A DNA stretch of 64,000 bases from a virus, in IMG/VR virus record IMGVR_UViG_3300009034_000020, positions 1 to 64,000 of that record; one strand, 5' to 3'. The translations under genes were made by a program, and so were the position numbers. Positions within the stretch are counted from its first letter, which is position 1. Each line of letters starts with the position of its first letter. Below the pieces are notes generated by a model. The model made no database searches, was not told the DNA's origin, and saw only the letters and a program-made list of their open reading frames with translations. Below are positions 51,672 to 61,300 of the stretch, in pieces.

Positions 51672-54600
51672 TGGGCAGTCCTTGGGACGTAATCAAGGGA
51701 GGTGCTCAGAAACTGGGCGACGTTGTTGAAGATGTCGCCCTATTCCCCGTCAAGGCTTCGACGAAGATCTGGCAGCATACAGGCTGGCTCTTCGGAGTTG
51801 AACCCGGCTTCCTGCCTAAAGAGGAAGACATCAAGATACAGGCAGAGGCTGCCTTGGAGGCCAAGTCGCCAGAGCAGGCCCGTGAGATCATCAACTCCTA
51901 TATCGGCCACGAGTCTGGTGACGCTGCTATTGTGCGGATGATGCAGCGGCAGGGGCTCCTAGAGCGCACGCTGTTCTCTACAGAACCCGAGGACGCCTAC
52001 CTATCTATAGACCCCTTCAGCAACACAGGCCGGACCTTGTTCGCCTCGGGAGCGCTGGGAGATCAGTACGGCGGCATTGACCCCTGGATGTTGTCAGATA
52101 CAACCTTGCAGGGGCTGATGGAGGAGAACCCCCGCATGATGTGGTTGTACATGCGGGAGAAGGATCCTCTTGCTATGATGCCCGTTGTCGCCGAGACAGA
52201 CATGGAGAAGGTCGGGCAGGGCCAGTCTGGCAAGTGGTACGACTCCATCTTCGACCTTGGAGGCAGGATCCTCGGTGGTGGCAAGGACATCGGTATGCGC
52301 ATTATCATGGTCCCCGAGCGGTTCGAGGAGATGGCCGGCTGGTACTATTACAACGACATCCCCGATGCACACATGCGCCTCCAGATGGCCCACCAGATGT
52401 ACGAGTACAACCTCAACTTCTGGGACTGGGACAAGACACACGAGGCCGGCGCCCGCAATGCCATGGACGAGATCACGGCTAGGGGCCTGCGTGGCGAGGA
52501 AGCCGCGGAGGAGCTGGCAAAGTACATGGCGACAGACAACATGGGCCTGGCCGGCTCGGTAACAGATCTCGTCGGTAAGATCCTCTACGATCCTTTGTGG
52601 CTGGTACCCGTTGGGAAGGTTGCCCAGTTGGGGGTAGGTATGCCGCTGCGTGCAGCGACAGGCGCCCCGAAGATCTCGCGGCTTCTTCGCTTCTTCGCTC
52701 CGGCTACGCGCCGGGCGATGAAGGACGCCCCGAGGGGGACCTACACCTGGAAGAAGATCTACGAGATGGACGCCCTCACCCATGCAGACTTCCGGGCAGC
52801 GAGTGCTGGGAAGGGGGCGCTCGCTTTCCTCGCCGAACGAGACCCCGGAGCCTTCGGCCGGCTGGTCGCCCGCCAGATGCAGTACAAGATCTACCCACAC
52901 ATGGACGATATTGCGCGTGACCTCGGTGTGGGTGGGAAGATGATGGATGACCTGCTCCGCACTTTCCAGACAGGTAAGCTCCAGGGCTGGGTGAAGCAGG
53001 GTATCCCCGACCTATTCGACGAGCCTACAGAGGCTATAGCGAACTTCTCTCGTCGTGCCTGTTCCCAAGGCGAGTTCACCATGGGCGTGAACCAGAAGCT
53101 GAGCGACATCGCAGAGAGCCCCTTCTGGTCCGCCTTCAATCGCTACGACGAGATCGCTTCAGAAATCGGCGAGCATGTCACTGCTCCTGGGGTACTGAGT
53201 GCTGGGACCCGAACCACGATACGGAAGTTGGCCGATGACGTTGTGCGCCTGGCGGCGCAGGGCGAGAGGCCCAGCCCGACTCTCCAGCGGCTAGGGCAGA
53301 ACCTCCATGAGGCTGCGCGGACTGGCAATAAGGTTGCTATCCGACAGCACTCCGATGAGCTACTTTCGACAGTACGGCTTGCGCGCAGCACTACCATCGA
53401 GACCCATTTCCTCGACCAGGCCAACAATGCTATGGTCACTGCCCAGAAGGCGGTCTTCCGTAACTCCGCCGCGGGCCGGATCTTGGTGGATAAGTGGATG
53501 CCTATAGTCGGTGGGATGCGCCAGGCGATTGCCGGCATTACCCTGAACAACCCCGGCTTCGTCTTCCTGAACATCATGAGCAACATGGCCCGGCACATGT
53601 GGACCTTCGCTCGGCACCCAGGACTGGCCGGTCGAACCTACTCCCAGTCCCTATTCGCCGAGATGACAGCAGTCTTCCCGAGAGGCGGCAAGTACCCGGC
53701 ACTCTTCCTGCGGAGGTTGGGCGGGCATCCGGGCCTGACGCCACGTCGAGTAGAGCACTTCATCTCCAGCCAGACCGGTATCCATGAACTCCTCGCTCAG
53801 CGTGTCGCCCGAGGGGAGCTCGGGCCATCGGAGATGATGGAGCTCCTGGCGAAGGAATCTCAGCAGCCGATCAAGCACTTGTTTGAAGCTCCCCGCAAGG
53901 TCTTCGGCCTCAACCAGGATAAGCTCATGTTCCCCGTCTACCTGGCGGGCCGCATGGACTCTGCCGCCCGGCGTGGCGCCTTCTTCGCCTCGCTCAATGA
54001 GCAGGCCGGGCTAATGGCTGTCCCCTCGTGGGTTGGCCGCGGGCCTGGGCGTGCACTAGCCGACGACTTGGCGCGGATGGGCGTCGAGGGATCGACAGCA
54101 CGGCGTATCGAGTCCCAGCAACTTGACGATCTCCGGGCCATCATGACTGGGGAACTAGAGGTTCCCGCCGGCAAGACGGCCGAGGGGTTCTTCCTGGAGC
54201 GTGCTCTGGTACGGGCCGACCAGATCGAGCAGGGTGTAGCCACAGCAGGAGGCTTCTCCGTTACTGACGTTGCCTGGCGCTGGGCAAAGCTAGGCGAGCC
54301 GCAGGGCCTCGGGCTCCTAAGCGATGATGCTGCCCGCGCAGCCTTGCGTGACATCTGGCCGCTTGCCGACCAGCTACATGTCGAAGTTCTGGAGCCATAC
54401 CTGGCAGAGGTCATCGCTGGGAAGCGTACCCTTCGCTCCTTGAACCACATGATCGACGCGCGGGTCATGCCGTACTACGGGGAAGCAGACATCATGGCCC
54501 AGCTTAGCAACATGCACAACATGATCCGCAACCCGACCACTTACCTGGATGGCCTACGATTGAGCAATCGCGCAATCGTTGCGGAGATGGCGGATGATGC

Positions 54601-57598
54601 CCTCCATCTCCACCGGCACATGCAGCGAGTGCTTGTGGGCTGGGAAGGGAACCCCAAGAACTGGAAGCGGATCAAGGAGTTCAACCGACTCCAGGGCGAG
54701 GTTACCGCAGAGCAGGGCCGGCGCCTGACGGACATCAACGAGAGATTCTACCAGAAGGCGGCCCGCGAGGGCCTAGAGTCCGTAGAGTATACCGATGACC
54801 TTGCTCGCGCGTGGGACGAGTACTTCGAGATCAAGGACAAAGCCTACAAGGAGCTCCACAACTTCGTGCGCACGGAGACAGGAAAGGTCCTAGGAGACGA
54901 CCAGGTGCGAGTCGTTGACGAGTGGTACGACGGCCTGCGGAAGACGCACCAGCAACACCGGGCTAACATCCAGGAAGCCGCGAAGGAAGGTACCTTCGAG
55001 GCGTGGGGTAAGGCCGGTGAGAAGAACAAGATCCTCTACGAGACCAACGCGAAGCGCCGTGCTGGGATCTTCGGACATGGTGTAAACGACCCGCCTGCCG
55101 CACAGCAGATAATGGATGCTTCTGGGCCGCTGGCGAAGGAAGTTGACACGTATGCTCAGTACCTCAAGGCCGAGCTCCGGGCAGCCTTGCCTGAGCTCAA
55201 GACCGGTAAGCGCGCGCTCGCTGCCCCGCTTCGGGGGAGCGCTGCGGAGGAGATCCGCGCGAACGCCAAGCAGGTCATGAACAACTGGAAGGCGGCTAGC
55301 CAGGAGGTCGTAGGCACGGCGATGGCTAAGACCGACTTCATCATGCTCAACTACAACAACCAGTACGGCTTCGACCGCCTGTTCCAGGCGTTCATGCCCT
55401 TCTTCTTCTGGCCGACACGAGACACAATCCACTGGGCCGTCCGCGCAGCCCGCCAGCCCGGCGCCTTCGTTGGTGTGTGGCAGGCCATGTTGTGGCCGAA
55501 AGCCTACTCGGAGCAGTACGGCCTTCCCGAGCGCCTGCAATTCAACATCCCGGTCTACATGCCGGGGTTGGGCGAGGCGCTGTCGAAGACACCTATTGTC
55601 GGCGAGATGCTCAGTGACGCTAGCTTCAGCCCGCTCTACTTCATCGACCCCATCCGGCTGATGTTCCCATTCACGTCCTGGCGTGATCAGTACGACAGCC
55701 CGATGCGCCGTGACACTCCGGCTGGCCGTACACTTGACTTCATGGAGAATTGGTTCCCCATGATGTCCGTCAACCCATTCGCCAAGATCATCGGCGCTGA
55801 GACTGGGCTGCTCGACAAGGATGCCTGGTCGAGCGTGCAATTCTCCGGCGGTCCCTACGGGATCCCGCTATCGGCTACCGGCCAGGCTGCCGGCCGCTGG
55901 TTGTACGGCGGTGACCTTGATGCCATCCCCGAGGAGGAGATGTACAGCTACACCGAAAAGGGATACTTCAGCATCCCCTTCCTGGGCCGGGCCTTGAATC
56001 TTGAGCCCGACCGCTTCGACATCTACCGAGCCGAGCGTGCTACCTGGGCGCTGGCCGCAACAGACGACCTCCTACCTGGTGAGCCGCACGATGTACAGGC
56101 CAAGGCGGCCATGCTAGCCGTGCGGGACCACAAGGGCAAGGCATGGGCTACGGCTGTGCGCGCTGCGGAAGGCGAGGACTTCCTGCGCATGGCTACCAGC
56201 TACATCGGCTTCCCCTTCGGTGGATTCAAGGGGATGCAGGAGGGCGAGCGCATCTGGTACGGGCTCCGCGGAGCCTACTCCGAGTACGCTGAGGAGGGCA
56301 AGATCGACGAGTTCTTCGAGAAGTACCCCGAGTTCCAGGTGCGAACCGCAGTAGTACGCGGCCTCAGCGACCCGGATGCAAAGCGCCGGGCCATCGACAC
56401 ATCGCTCTTCTACGATGACGTAGAGAAGATCGTAGAGGCGCCTTATGCTACACAGATCGCCCGGATCCAGTCCGAGTTGACCACTCTCGCCCACCTCACA
56501 CAGACAGACTCGGTGAGAGAACAGGTTAGCTTCCTCAAGAAGGAGCTGGGGGCCATCCGAGTCGAGCAGAAGGGCCTACGCACACTAGTCGAGAACATGT
56601 ATCCATACCGAGATACCACCATCTCGCTCCGGCACCCGCCTCGGGACTACGCGCTGCGTGCTGTAGACGATGAGTGGTACGCGCTGAGCACGACGTGGTA
56701 CGAGAGCGACGGTGATGCACTAGCCGACTTCGAGAGCCTGGAAGAGGCGCAGGAAGCATGGCTCTCCCAATTCCCAGCCTATGGCACGGGTGGGAGCTAC
56801 ACCGAGAAGGACTGGCAGGATGCCTTCAACGACTACGCCAACCTCACACTGAAGTACGGGAAGGCTATGCAGTCGGCCGCTCGGGATGAAGAGTGGGAGC
56901 TCCGTGATTCACTGAAAGAAGAAATGAACGCGAAGCTAGAGGCTGCGCACGAGCGCTGGGCGCAGGGGCTCTCACGCCGCGACGTGGAGAGCTATCTCGC
57001 CTCGCGCAAGCGCCCGAAGACGCCCGAGGAGGTCGAGTTCCTGTACGCGCGCGACCTACGTGAGATGTGGATGAGCCTCGTAGCACGTGGCTCGCCGTTC
57101 ACCAGCAGAGAGAAAGGTGACATCAGCGACTTCTTCCGGTCCATGCCGGTAATCCAGAAGCACTACCCATTCAAGGCCGCGCCTCTGGAGAACTTTACCA
57201 TCGAGCAGCGGTTCGCCATGTTCCGCCGAGACGAGATCTGGGACCGCTATTACGCCTTCAGCGATCCAGGCGTGGCGGTGGACTTCATGAAGGTCGTTGG
57301 TGAGGAGCTGAACACGATCAACGAGTTCCTGGGCCTACCCCCTATGCGGCTCATCGACTACCGTCAGCCCCCGCCTGAGCTGGGCGCCGGCGACCCCTTC
57401 CTTGCGCTGATGCAAATGCGACTCGCAATCCTGCGTGAGGCTGGCCTGGAGGAGGACGCGAAGGAAGGGGAAGAGCCCATGGACGCCGAGACGCTCCAGT
57501 ACTATTCGGAGCTCCTGGCGGCAGATCCCGATGACCCTAGCCCGCTGAGCACTAGCGACGTTGACTGGCTTATAGCGCAGTGGGCCGATCCTGATTAG
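51671..57598 (+). CDS. giant virion-associated protein (1975 aa)
   Basis: A single frame of 5.9 kb between portal and scaffold. Mostly helical and charged, with four hydrophobic zones: about residues 298-330, 617-640, 1240-1260 (PFFFWPTRDTIHWAV) and 1322-1337 (YFIDPIRLMFPFTSW). The section around 1225-1340 recalls the PFxxFW region of large polyvalent phage proteins that travel with the DNA. C-terminal coiled-coil stretches lie near 1560-1800. No polymerase, protease or lysozyme motif was found. Best guess: an internal or ejected protein; a tape-measure role is unlikely at this position. Confidence 0.8.
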   Translation: MGSPWDVIKGGAQKLGDVVEDVALFPVKASTKIWQHTGWLFGVEPGFLPKEEDIKIQAEAALEAKSPEQAREIINSYIGHESGDAAIVRMMQRQGLLERTLFSTEPEDAYLSIDPFSNTGRTLFASGALGDQYGGIDPWMLSDTTLQGLMEENPRMMWLYMREKDPLAMMPVVAETDMEKVGQGQSGKWYDSIFDLGGRILGGGKDIGMRIIMVPERFEEMAGWYYYNDIPDAHMRLQMAHQMYEYNLNFWDWDKTHEAGARNAMDEITARGLRGEEAAEELAKYMATDNMGLAGSVTDLVGKILYDPLWLVPVGKVAQLGVGMPLRAATGAPKISRLLRFFAPATRRAMKDAPRGTYTWKKIYEMDALTHADFRAASAGKGALAFLAERDPGAFGRLVARQMQYKIYPHMDDIARDLGVGGKMMDDLLRTFQTGKLQGWVKQGIPDLFDEPTEAIANFSRRACSQGEFTMGVNQKLSDIAESPFWSAFNRYDEIASEIGEHVTAPGVLSAGTRTTIRKLADDVVRLAAQGERPSPTLQRLGQNLHEAARTGNKVAIRQHSDELLSTVRLARSTTIETHFLDQANNAMVTAQKAVFRNSAAGRILVDKWMPIVGGMRQAIAGITLNNPGFVFLNIMSNMARHMWTFARHPGLAGRTYSQSLFAEMTAVFPRGGKYPALFLRRLGGHPGLTPRRVEHFISSQTGIHELLAQRVARGELGPSEMMELLAKESQQPIKHLFEAPRKVFGLNQDKLMFPVYLAGRMDSAARRGAFFASLNEQAGLMAVPSWVGRGPGRALADDLARMGVEGSTARRIESQQLDDLRAIMTGELEVPAGKTAEGFFLERALVRADQIEQGVATAGGFSVTDVAWRWAKLGEPQGLGLLSDDAARAALRDIWPLADQLHVEVLEPYLAEVIAGKRTLRSLNHMIDARVMPYYGEADIMAQLSNMHNMIRNPTTYLDGLRLSNRAIVAEMADDALHLHRHMQRVLVGWEGNPKNWKRIKEFNRLQGEVTAEQGRRLTDINERFYQKAAREGLESVEYTDDLARAWDEYFEIKDKAYKELHNFVRTETGKVLGDDQVRVVDEWYDGLRKTHQQHRANIQEAAKEGTFEAWGKAGEKNKILYETNAKRRAGIFGHGVNDPPAAQQIMDASGPLAKEVDTYAQYLKAELRAALPELKTGKRALAAPLRGSAAEEIRANAKQVMNNWKAASQEVVGTAMAKTDFIMLNYNNQYGFDRLFQAFMPFFFWPTRDTIHWAVRAARQPGAFVGVWQAMLWPKAYSEQYGLPERLQFNIPVYMPGLGEALSKTPIVGEMLSDASFSPLYFIDPIRLMFPFTSWRDQYDSPMRRDTPAGRTLDFMENWFPMMSVNPFAKIIGAETGLLDKDAWSSVQFSGGPYGIPLSATGQAAGRWLYGGDLDAIPEEEMYSYTEKGYFSIPFLGRALNLEPDRFDIYRAERATWALAATDDLLPGEPHDVQAKAAMLAVRDHKGKAWATAVRAAEGEDFLRMATSYIGFPFGGFKGMQEGERIWYGLRGAYSEYAEEGKIDEFFEKYPEFQVRTAVVRGLSDPDAKRRAIDTSLFYDDVEKIVEAPYATQIARIQSELTTLAHLTQTDSVREQVSFLKKELGAIRVEQKGLRTLVENMYPYRDTTISLRHPPRDYALRAVDDEWYALSTTWYESDGDALADFESLEEAQEAWLSQFPAYGTGGSYTEKDWQDAFNDYANLTLKYGKAMQSAARDEEWELRDSLKEEMNAKLEAAHERWAQGLSRRDVESYLASRKRPKTPEEVEFLYARDLREMWMSLVARGSPFTSREKGDISDFFRSMPVIQKHYPFKAAPLENFTIEQRFAMFRRDEIWDRYYAFSDPGVAVDFMKVVGEELNTINEFLGLPPMRLIDYRQPPPELGAGDPFLALMQMRLAILREAGLEEDAKEGEEPMDAETLQYYSELLAADPDDPSPLSTSDVDWLIAQWADPD

Positions 57599-57604
57599 TA
57601 GCCC

Positions 57605-57633
57605 TTGACAAGCTAAGGGATAACGTGTATAAT
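57605..57633 (+). promoter_or_regulatory. promoter of the scaffold-capsid genes
   Basis: TTGACA (57605-57610) - 17 bases - TATAAT (57628-57633), perfect consensus, seven bases after the giant gene. It gives extra transcription of the abundant capsid proteins. Confidence 0.88.
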
Positions 57634-57670
57634 CAAGTTAGCATTACCAGTAGGAGGAGGAAACTGAGAC

Positions 57671-58621
57671 ATGGCTGGTGAAGTCAAGACCGACGAAGAG
57701 GGGACTAAGTATCAGGAAGTGACACCGGGCACTCCCGATGACCCTTTCCGCGACAAGTCCAAGGACCCTTCGCCGGCAGCTTCGGAGACACCACCGGAGA
57801 AGCCAGCGGAGACCCCAGCGGCTAGTCCTGGAGAAGGCACGGAAGGCGAGGGCGCTCCTACTAAGCCCACTCCTGCCCCAGCCAAGGACCCGGCCGGGGC
57901 GGCGCCGGATGCCGAACCTACTCCCGAATCTGAGGCTGAGGCCGCAGAGGCTGCAAGGGCAGCGGAAGCAGAGAAGCAAGCGGCGATAAAGAAGCTAAAC
58001 GACTACGCCGAAGAGCAGGCCCGCGAGAAGGTAGAAGCGGTGCGTCGAGAGGCGCAAAGTACTGCCGACAAGCGGGATGCAGCTCGGCAGGCGGAGATCG
58101 AGCGGCTACAGCAGGAAGAGCGGAAATCCAGGGATGAACTCCGCGAGCTGAAACTGTCGGGCCTTAGCGACGAGGAAAAGGCAGCCATGCGGAAAGCCTG
58201 GGAACAGGACGACCGCAAGGAGGGCCTTGACGCTTACGCTAAGTTACTCGAAACCCAGCATCAGGAGCTTGTGGTGACGCTCTTGGTACGGGACTACGGG
58301 GAGTACGGTGTCACTGCCAAGGACCTGGCGGAGCTTGAATCTCCAGAGGAGATGGAGCTCTTCTGTGCGGAAGTGAAGTCGGCCTACCTCGAAGAGATGC
58401 TGAAGCAGGCCCGCGAGGGCAAGGCACCCGATGGGAAGCCTGCCCCAGCAACACCAGCACCGGCTGAGAAACCCGCTCCCGCTGGAGCACATGCTCCGAG
58501 CGATGCCGGTGGTGGGGGCTCGCCACCACCTCCGAAGGAGCCTCGAAAGGACCAAGGTCCCGAGGCGCTGGAGGAGAACCTGCGCGGACTGGAGTGGGAG
58601 AGCGTTCGAAAAGAAAAGTAG
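57671..58621 (+). CDS. head scaffolding protein (316 aa)
   Basis: An acidic Pro/Ala/Glu-rich N-terminus, a long coiled coil (about 100-165: AEAARAAEAEKQAAIKKL and onward), a helical middle, and a Pro/Gly-rich linker before a charged C-terminal helix: the composition of phage scaffolds. It lies directly before the major capsid gene. The C-terminal helix probably binds the capsid protein. Confidence 0.85.
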   Translation: MAGEVKTDEEGTKYQEVTPGTPDDPFRDKSKDPSPAASETPPEKPAETPAASPGEGTEGEGAPTKPTPAPAKDPAGAAPDAEPTPESEAEAAEAARAAEAEKQAAIKKLNDYAEEQAREKVEAVRREAQSTADKRDAARQAEIERLQQEERKSRDELRELKLSGLSDEEKAAMRKAWEQDDRKEGLDAYAKLLETQHQELVVTLLVRDYGEYGVTAKDLAELESPEEMELFCAEVKSAYLEEMLKQAREGKAPDGKPAPATPAPAEKPAPAGAHAPSDAGGGGSPPPPKEPRKDQGPEALEENLRGLEWESVRKEK

Positions 58622-58642
58622 TAACCAAGGAGGTTACCTGAA

Positions 58643-59854
58643 GTGTCTGGCACGATGGAAACCCAGCGTGTCGCTGGTACTGTCGGCGGTTACCCCGCGG
58701 AGATCGACAGCACGTTGAAGGTGCGGTGGGTAGCACCACTGCTCGTCAACATGGCTGAGCGCTCCACGGACCTGCTGAAGTACTTCGGCGGCGTAGAGGC
58801 TTTCCAGTACAACAACACCAAGATCGAGTGGGTAGAGGATGACCCCTGGAACCGGCGTGTAACCCTTGCCGCCAACATGACTGCTGCTGTGACAACCATG
58901 CAGATCACCGGCGCAGCACACCGCTTCCCAGTCGGCACCATCTTTCACAACTCGAACCCGAATAGCGCCGGCGTTGCCCACAACGAGTTCTGCCGAGTTA
59001 CGGGCCACGTGGACGCCAACAACCTGACCGTACAGCGCGAGATCGCTGGTGGTGGATCCATGACCAACGAAACATGGGCGACCACGGATGAGGTCTTCGT
59101 GTCCGGCTTCTCCATGCACGAGAACGACAACTGGGTCTTCCGGCCTACGGCCGTCTTCACGATGCCGTACAACCACTCCCAGGTTCACTCGGTCGGCGTG
59201 CAGGAGTCCTTCCGCCGGATGGAGACTGCCATCTACGGACTCCAGGGAAGTGACCTAGACAAGCAGGCTGCCGACACCGTTGCCGAGCAGTTTGTGTTGA
59301 TGGAGATGGAAGCCGCGCACGGCGCCCGCTCCGCAGGTACTTCCAGCATTCCTTCCATGTTCGGTGGCGTCAAGTATTACGTGACTGCGGCCAACGGCGC
59401 GCAGATCACGGACTGCGGCGGCGCTGCGCTGGCCAGGAAGGACATTGATGACCTTCTCCAGGCTCTGTACTACTCTGTGGGCGGCGACAAGATGGCCCGC
59501 ACCATGGTAGTTTCGGCCTGGGCGAAGAGGAAGATCTCGGCGTTCTTCTCCACGGCAGAGCGCTTGGGTCCTGGCACTCAGGACGCAGGTGTAGTCGTGG
59601 ATCGGTTGAACACCGACTTCGGTGTCATCGACATTCTCCTGCACACCGCTGTGCAGCAGGATGAGATCCTGTTCCTACGGCGCGAGAACCACAAGCTCGG
59701 GCATCACGGTACGCTGGGAGCTCCGCAGCTTCGCCAGTTGCCGCCTAGCTCGGCCGGTCCCCGCGTGCAGCAGGCTTTCTACGCGGACCTGTCCATGATC
59801 AACAGTGCGCCGCGTTCGGAGGGTCGGATCAGTAACTTCAGTACCACGAGCTAA
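58643..59854 (+). CDS. major capsid protein (HK97-fold, SU10/DUF5309-like, 403 aa)
   Basis: The N-terminus leads into WVAPLLVNMAERSTDLLKYFGG and an EDDPWNRR loop. Later KDIDDLLQALYYSVGG and VVSAWAKRKISAFF, then DFGVIDILLHTAVQQDEILFLRRENHKLG, follow the SU10-type major capsid pattern. Position after scaffold, size and the dedicated promoter agree. GTG start behind AGGAGGTTACCTGAA. Confidence 0.88.
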   Translation: MSGTMETQRVAGTVGGYPAEIDSTLKVRWVAPLLVNMAERSTDLLKYFGGVEAFQYNNTKIEWVEDDPWNRRVTLAANMTAAVTTMQITGAAHRFPVGTIFHNSNPNSAGVAHNEFCRVTGHVDANNLTVQREIAGGGSMTNETWATTDEVFVSGFSMHENDNWVFRPTAVFTMPYNHSQVHSVGVQESFRRMETAIYGLQGSDLDKQAADTVAEQFVLMEMEAAHGARSAGTSSIPSMFGGVKYYVTAANGAQITDCGGAALARKDIDDLLQALYYSVGGDKMARTMVVSAWAKRKISAFFSTAERLGPGTQDAGVVVDRLNTDFGVIDILLHTAVQQDEILFLRRENHKLGHHGTLGAPQLRQLPPSSAGPRVQQAFYADLSMINSAPRSEGRISNFSTTS

Positions 59855-59884
59855 GGCCCGTAAGCTGAAGAGAGGAGATAGCTG

Positions 59885-61300
59885 ATGTCCGACAATCCCA
59901 TTACTGGGTTCAGAGAAATCCGGGAGGGTCTCGCCGACCAGACCGGCGGCCTCCCTGAGCTAGATCTTGACGTTACCATTGATCTCGGCGCCGGGTCCAT
60001 CGACACAGATGAGATTGCAGACGACGCGATCACGGGACTCAAGACCGTAACTACGGCTATCGGTGACTATCAGAAGGGCACCGAAGTCGCTATCGATCAC
60101 GCGGACGGCCTTGCGGCTCACGATCTGTTGGCCGCCGACGCTTCCCTTGATCGAATCGCCCTTGTTCTGGGTGTGGCCACGGAAGCCGCCGCTGGCGGCC
60201 CTGACTTCGATGTCGGTTCCGAGACCACTGACCCTGCCTCCTGCATGGAAGACATTGCGGCTGGCGCGTGGGAAGAGGGCGACAAGTTCGTAGGCATCTG
60301 CCTTCTGCCGGCAACGGAGAAGTTGGTCTGCACGATTGCCGCCGCAGGTACGGCTGGAGCAATCACGTTCCACATCCTGACCTGTGAGGCGAACGTCGAG
60401 ACTGCGCAGATCGCCGACCTCGCGGTTACCACTGCGAAGATCGCCAACGATGCAGTCACTGGACTAAAGACTCCGAAGTCCGCGGTCGGTGAACTAGCCG
60501 AGAACGTCGTCACAGAGCAGGCAGTTGACCACGCTGATGGTGGCCCGGTTACCCTGTTGGCAGCCGATGCTACTATGGCGCGGGTGGTCCTCTGCTACGC
60601 AGAGTGCACGGAAACCTTCGCTGGCGATATCACCCATCCCGAATTCGACGTAGGCTCCGCGACTACAGCCACCGATGGCATGTTCAACGACATCGGCGCC
60701 GGTGACGCTGAAGACGGAGACAAGATGGTCGGTATCATCGACCTTCCCGCTGGGGAAGCGTTGGTCTGCACGATCAACGACGCAGGTTCTGGTGCTGGCG
60801 CTGCTGGCGTGATTACCTTCCGCTGCGTACCGATCCTCATCCAGAAGCTAGAAGGCACCAACCTGACCGACAAGGCTGTTGGTTACCTTGAGCTTGCTAC
60901 CGCGGTTACGATTGACCATGGCGACGGCGCTGGTCCACACGACCTCCTGGCCGCTGATGGCTCTAACGCGCGTGTATGCCTAGTCTACGCAGAAGCTACC
61001 GAAGCTCCTACAGGCTGTGAATGGGACGTTGGTTCTGAGACAACGGCTCCTAACGCCTGCTACGATGACCTCGGCGCTGGAGCGTGGATAGTAGGTGATC
61101 GTTTCGTCGGTATGTGTGACCTACCGGCGGGTGAAAAACTCCAGGTCACGTTCAACACCGCTGGCACTACGGGTACGATTCTCTTCCGTGTGGTTGTGCT
61201 AGGCGCAGACCTTGAGATTCAAACAGGTCAGATCGCCGATGCATCTATCACCGGAGCGAAGATCGCGGCCCACGTGCACAGAAGCCCCGACTGGTTGTGA
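59885..61300 (+). CDS. repeat-built head decoration/fibre protein, N-terminal part (471 aa)
   Basis: After MSDNPITGFREIREG come three full units of about 130 residues and the start of a fourth. Each unit has an IADxAITGLKT segment, VDHxDG...LLAAD, a W/FDVGSxTT strand, a DIGAGxWxxGDxxVGxxxLPAxE strand pair and xxGTAGxITF. The frame ends abruptly in the fourth unit at the TGA 61298-61300, while the same unit continues in the +1 frame (see next entry). Beta-rich surface repeats next to the capsid gene indicate decoration or head-fibre function. Confidence 0.82.
   Translation: MSDNPITGFREIREGLADQTGGLPELDLDVTIDLGAGSIDTDEIADDAITGLKTVTTAIGDYQKGTEVAIDHADGLAAHDLLAADASLDRIALVLGVATEAAAGGPDFDVGSETTDPASCMEDIAAGAWEEGDKFVGICLLPATEKLVCTIAAAGTAGAITFHILTCEANVETAQIADLAVTTAKIANDAVTGLKTPKSAVGELAENVVTEQAVDHADGGPVTLLAADATMARVVLCYAECTETFAGDITHPEFDVGSATTATDGMFNDIGAGDAEDGDKMVGIIDLPAGEALVCTINDAGSGAGAAGVITFRCVPILIQKLEGTNLTDKAVGYLELATAVTIDHGDGAGPHDLLAADGSNARVCLVYAEATEAPTGCEWDVGSETTAPNACYDDLGAGAWIVGDRFVGMCDLPAGEKLQVTFNTAGTTGTILFRVVVLGADLEIQTGQIADASITGAKIAAHVHRSPDWL

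Noticed and set aside
54890-55840. 316-codon minus-strand frame inside the giant virion gene
   Set aside because: High GC in the third codon position creates long antisense frames here; no ribosome site or recognisable product.
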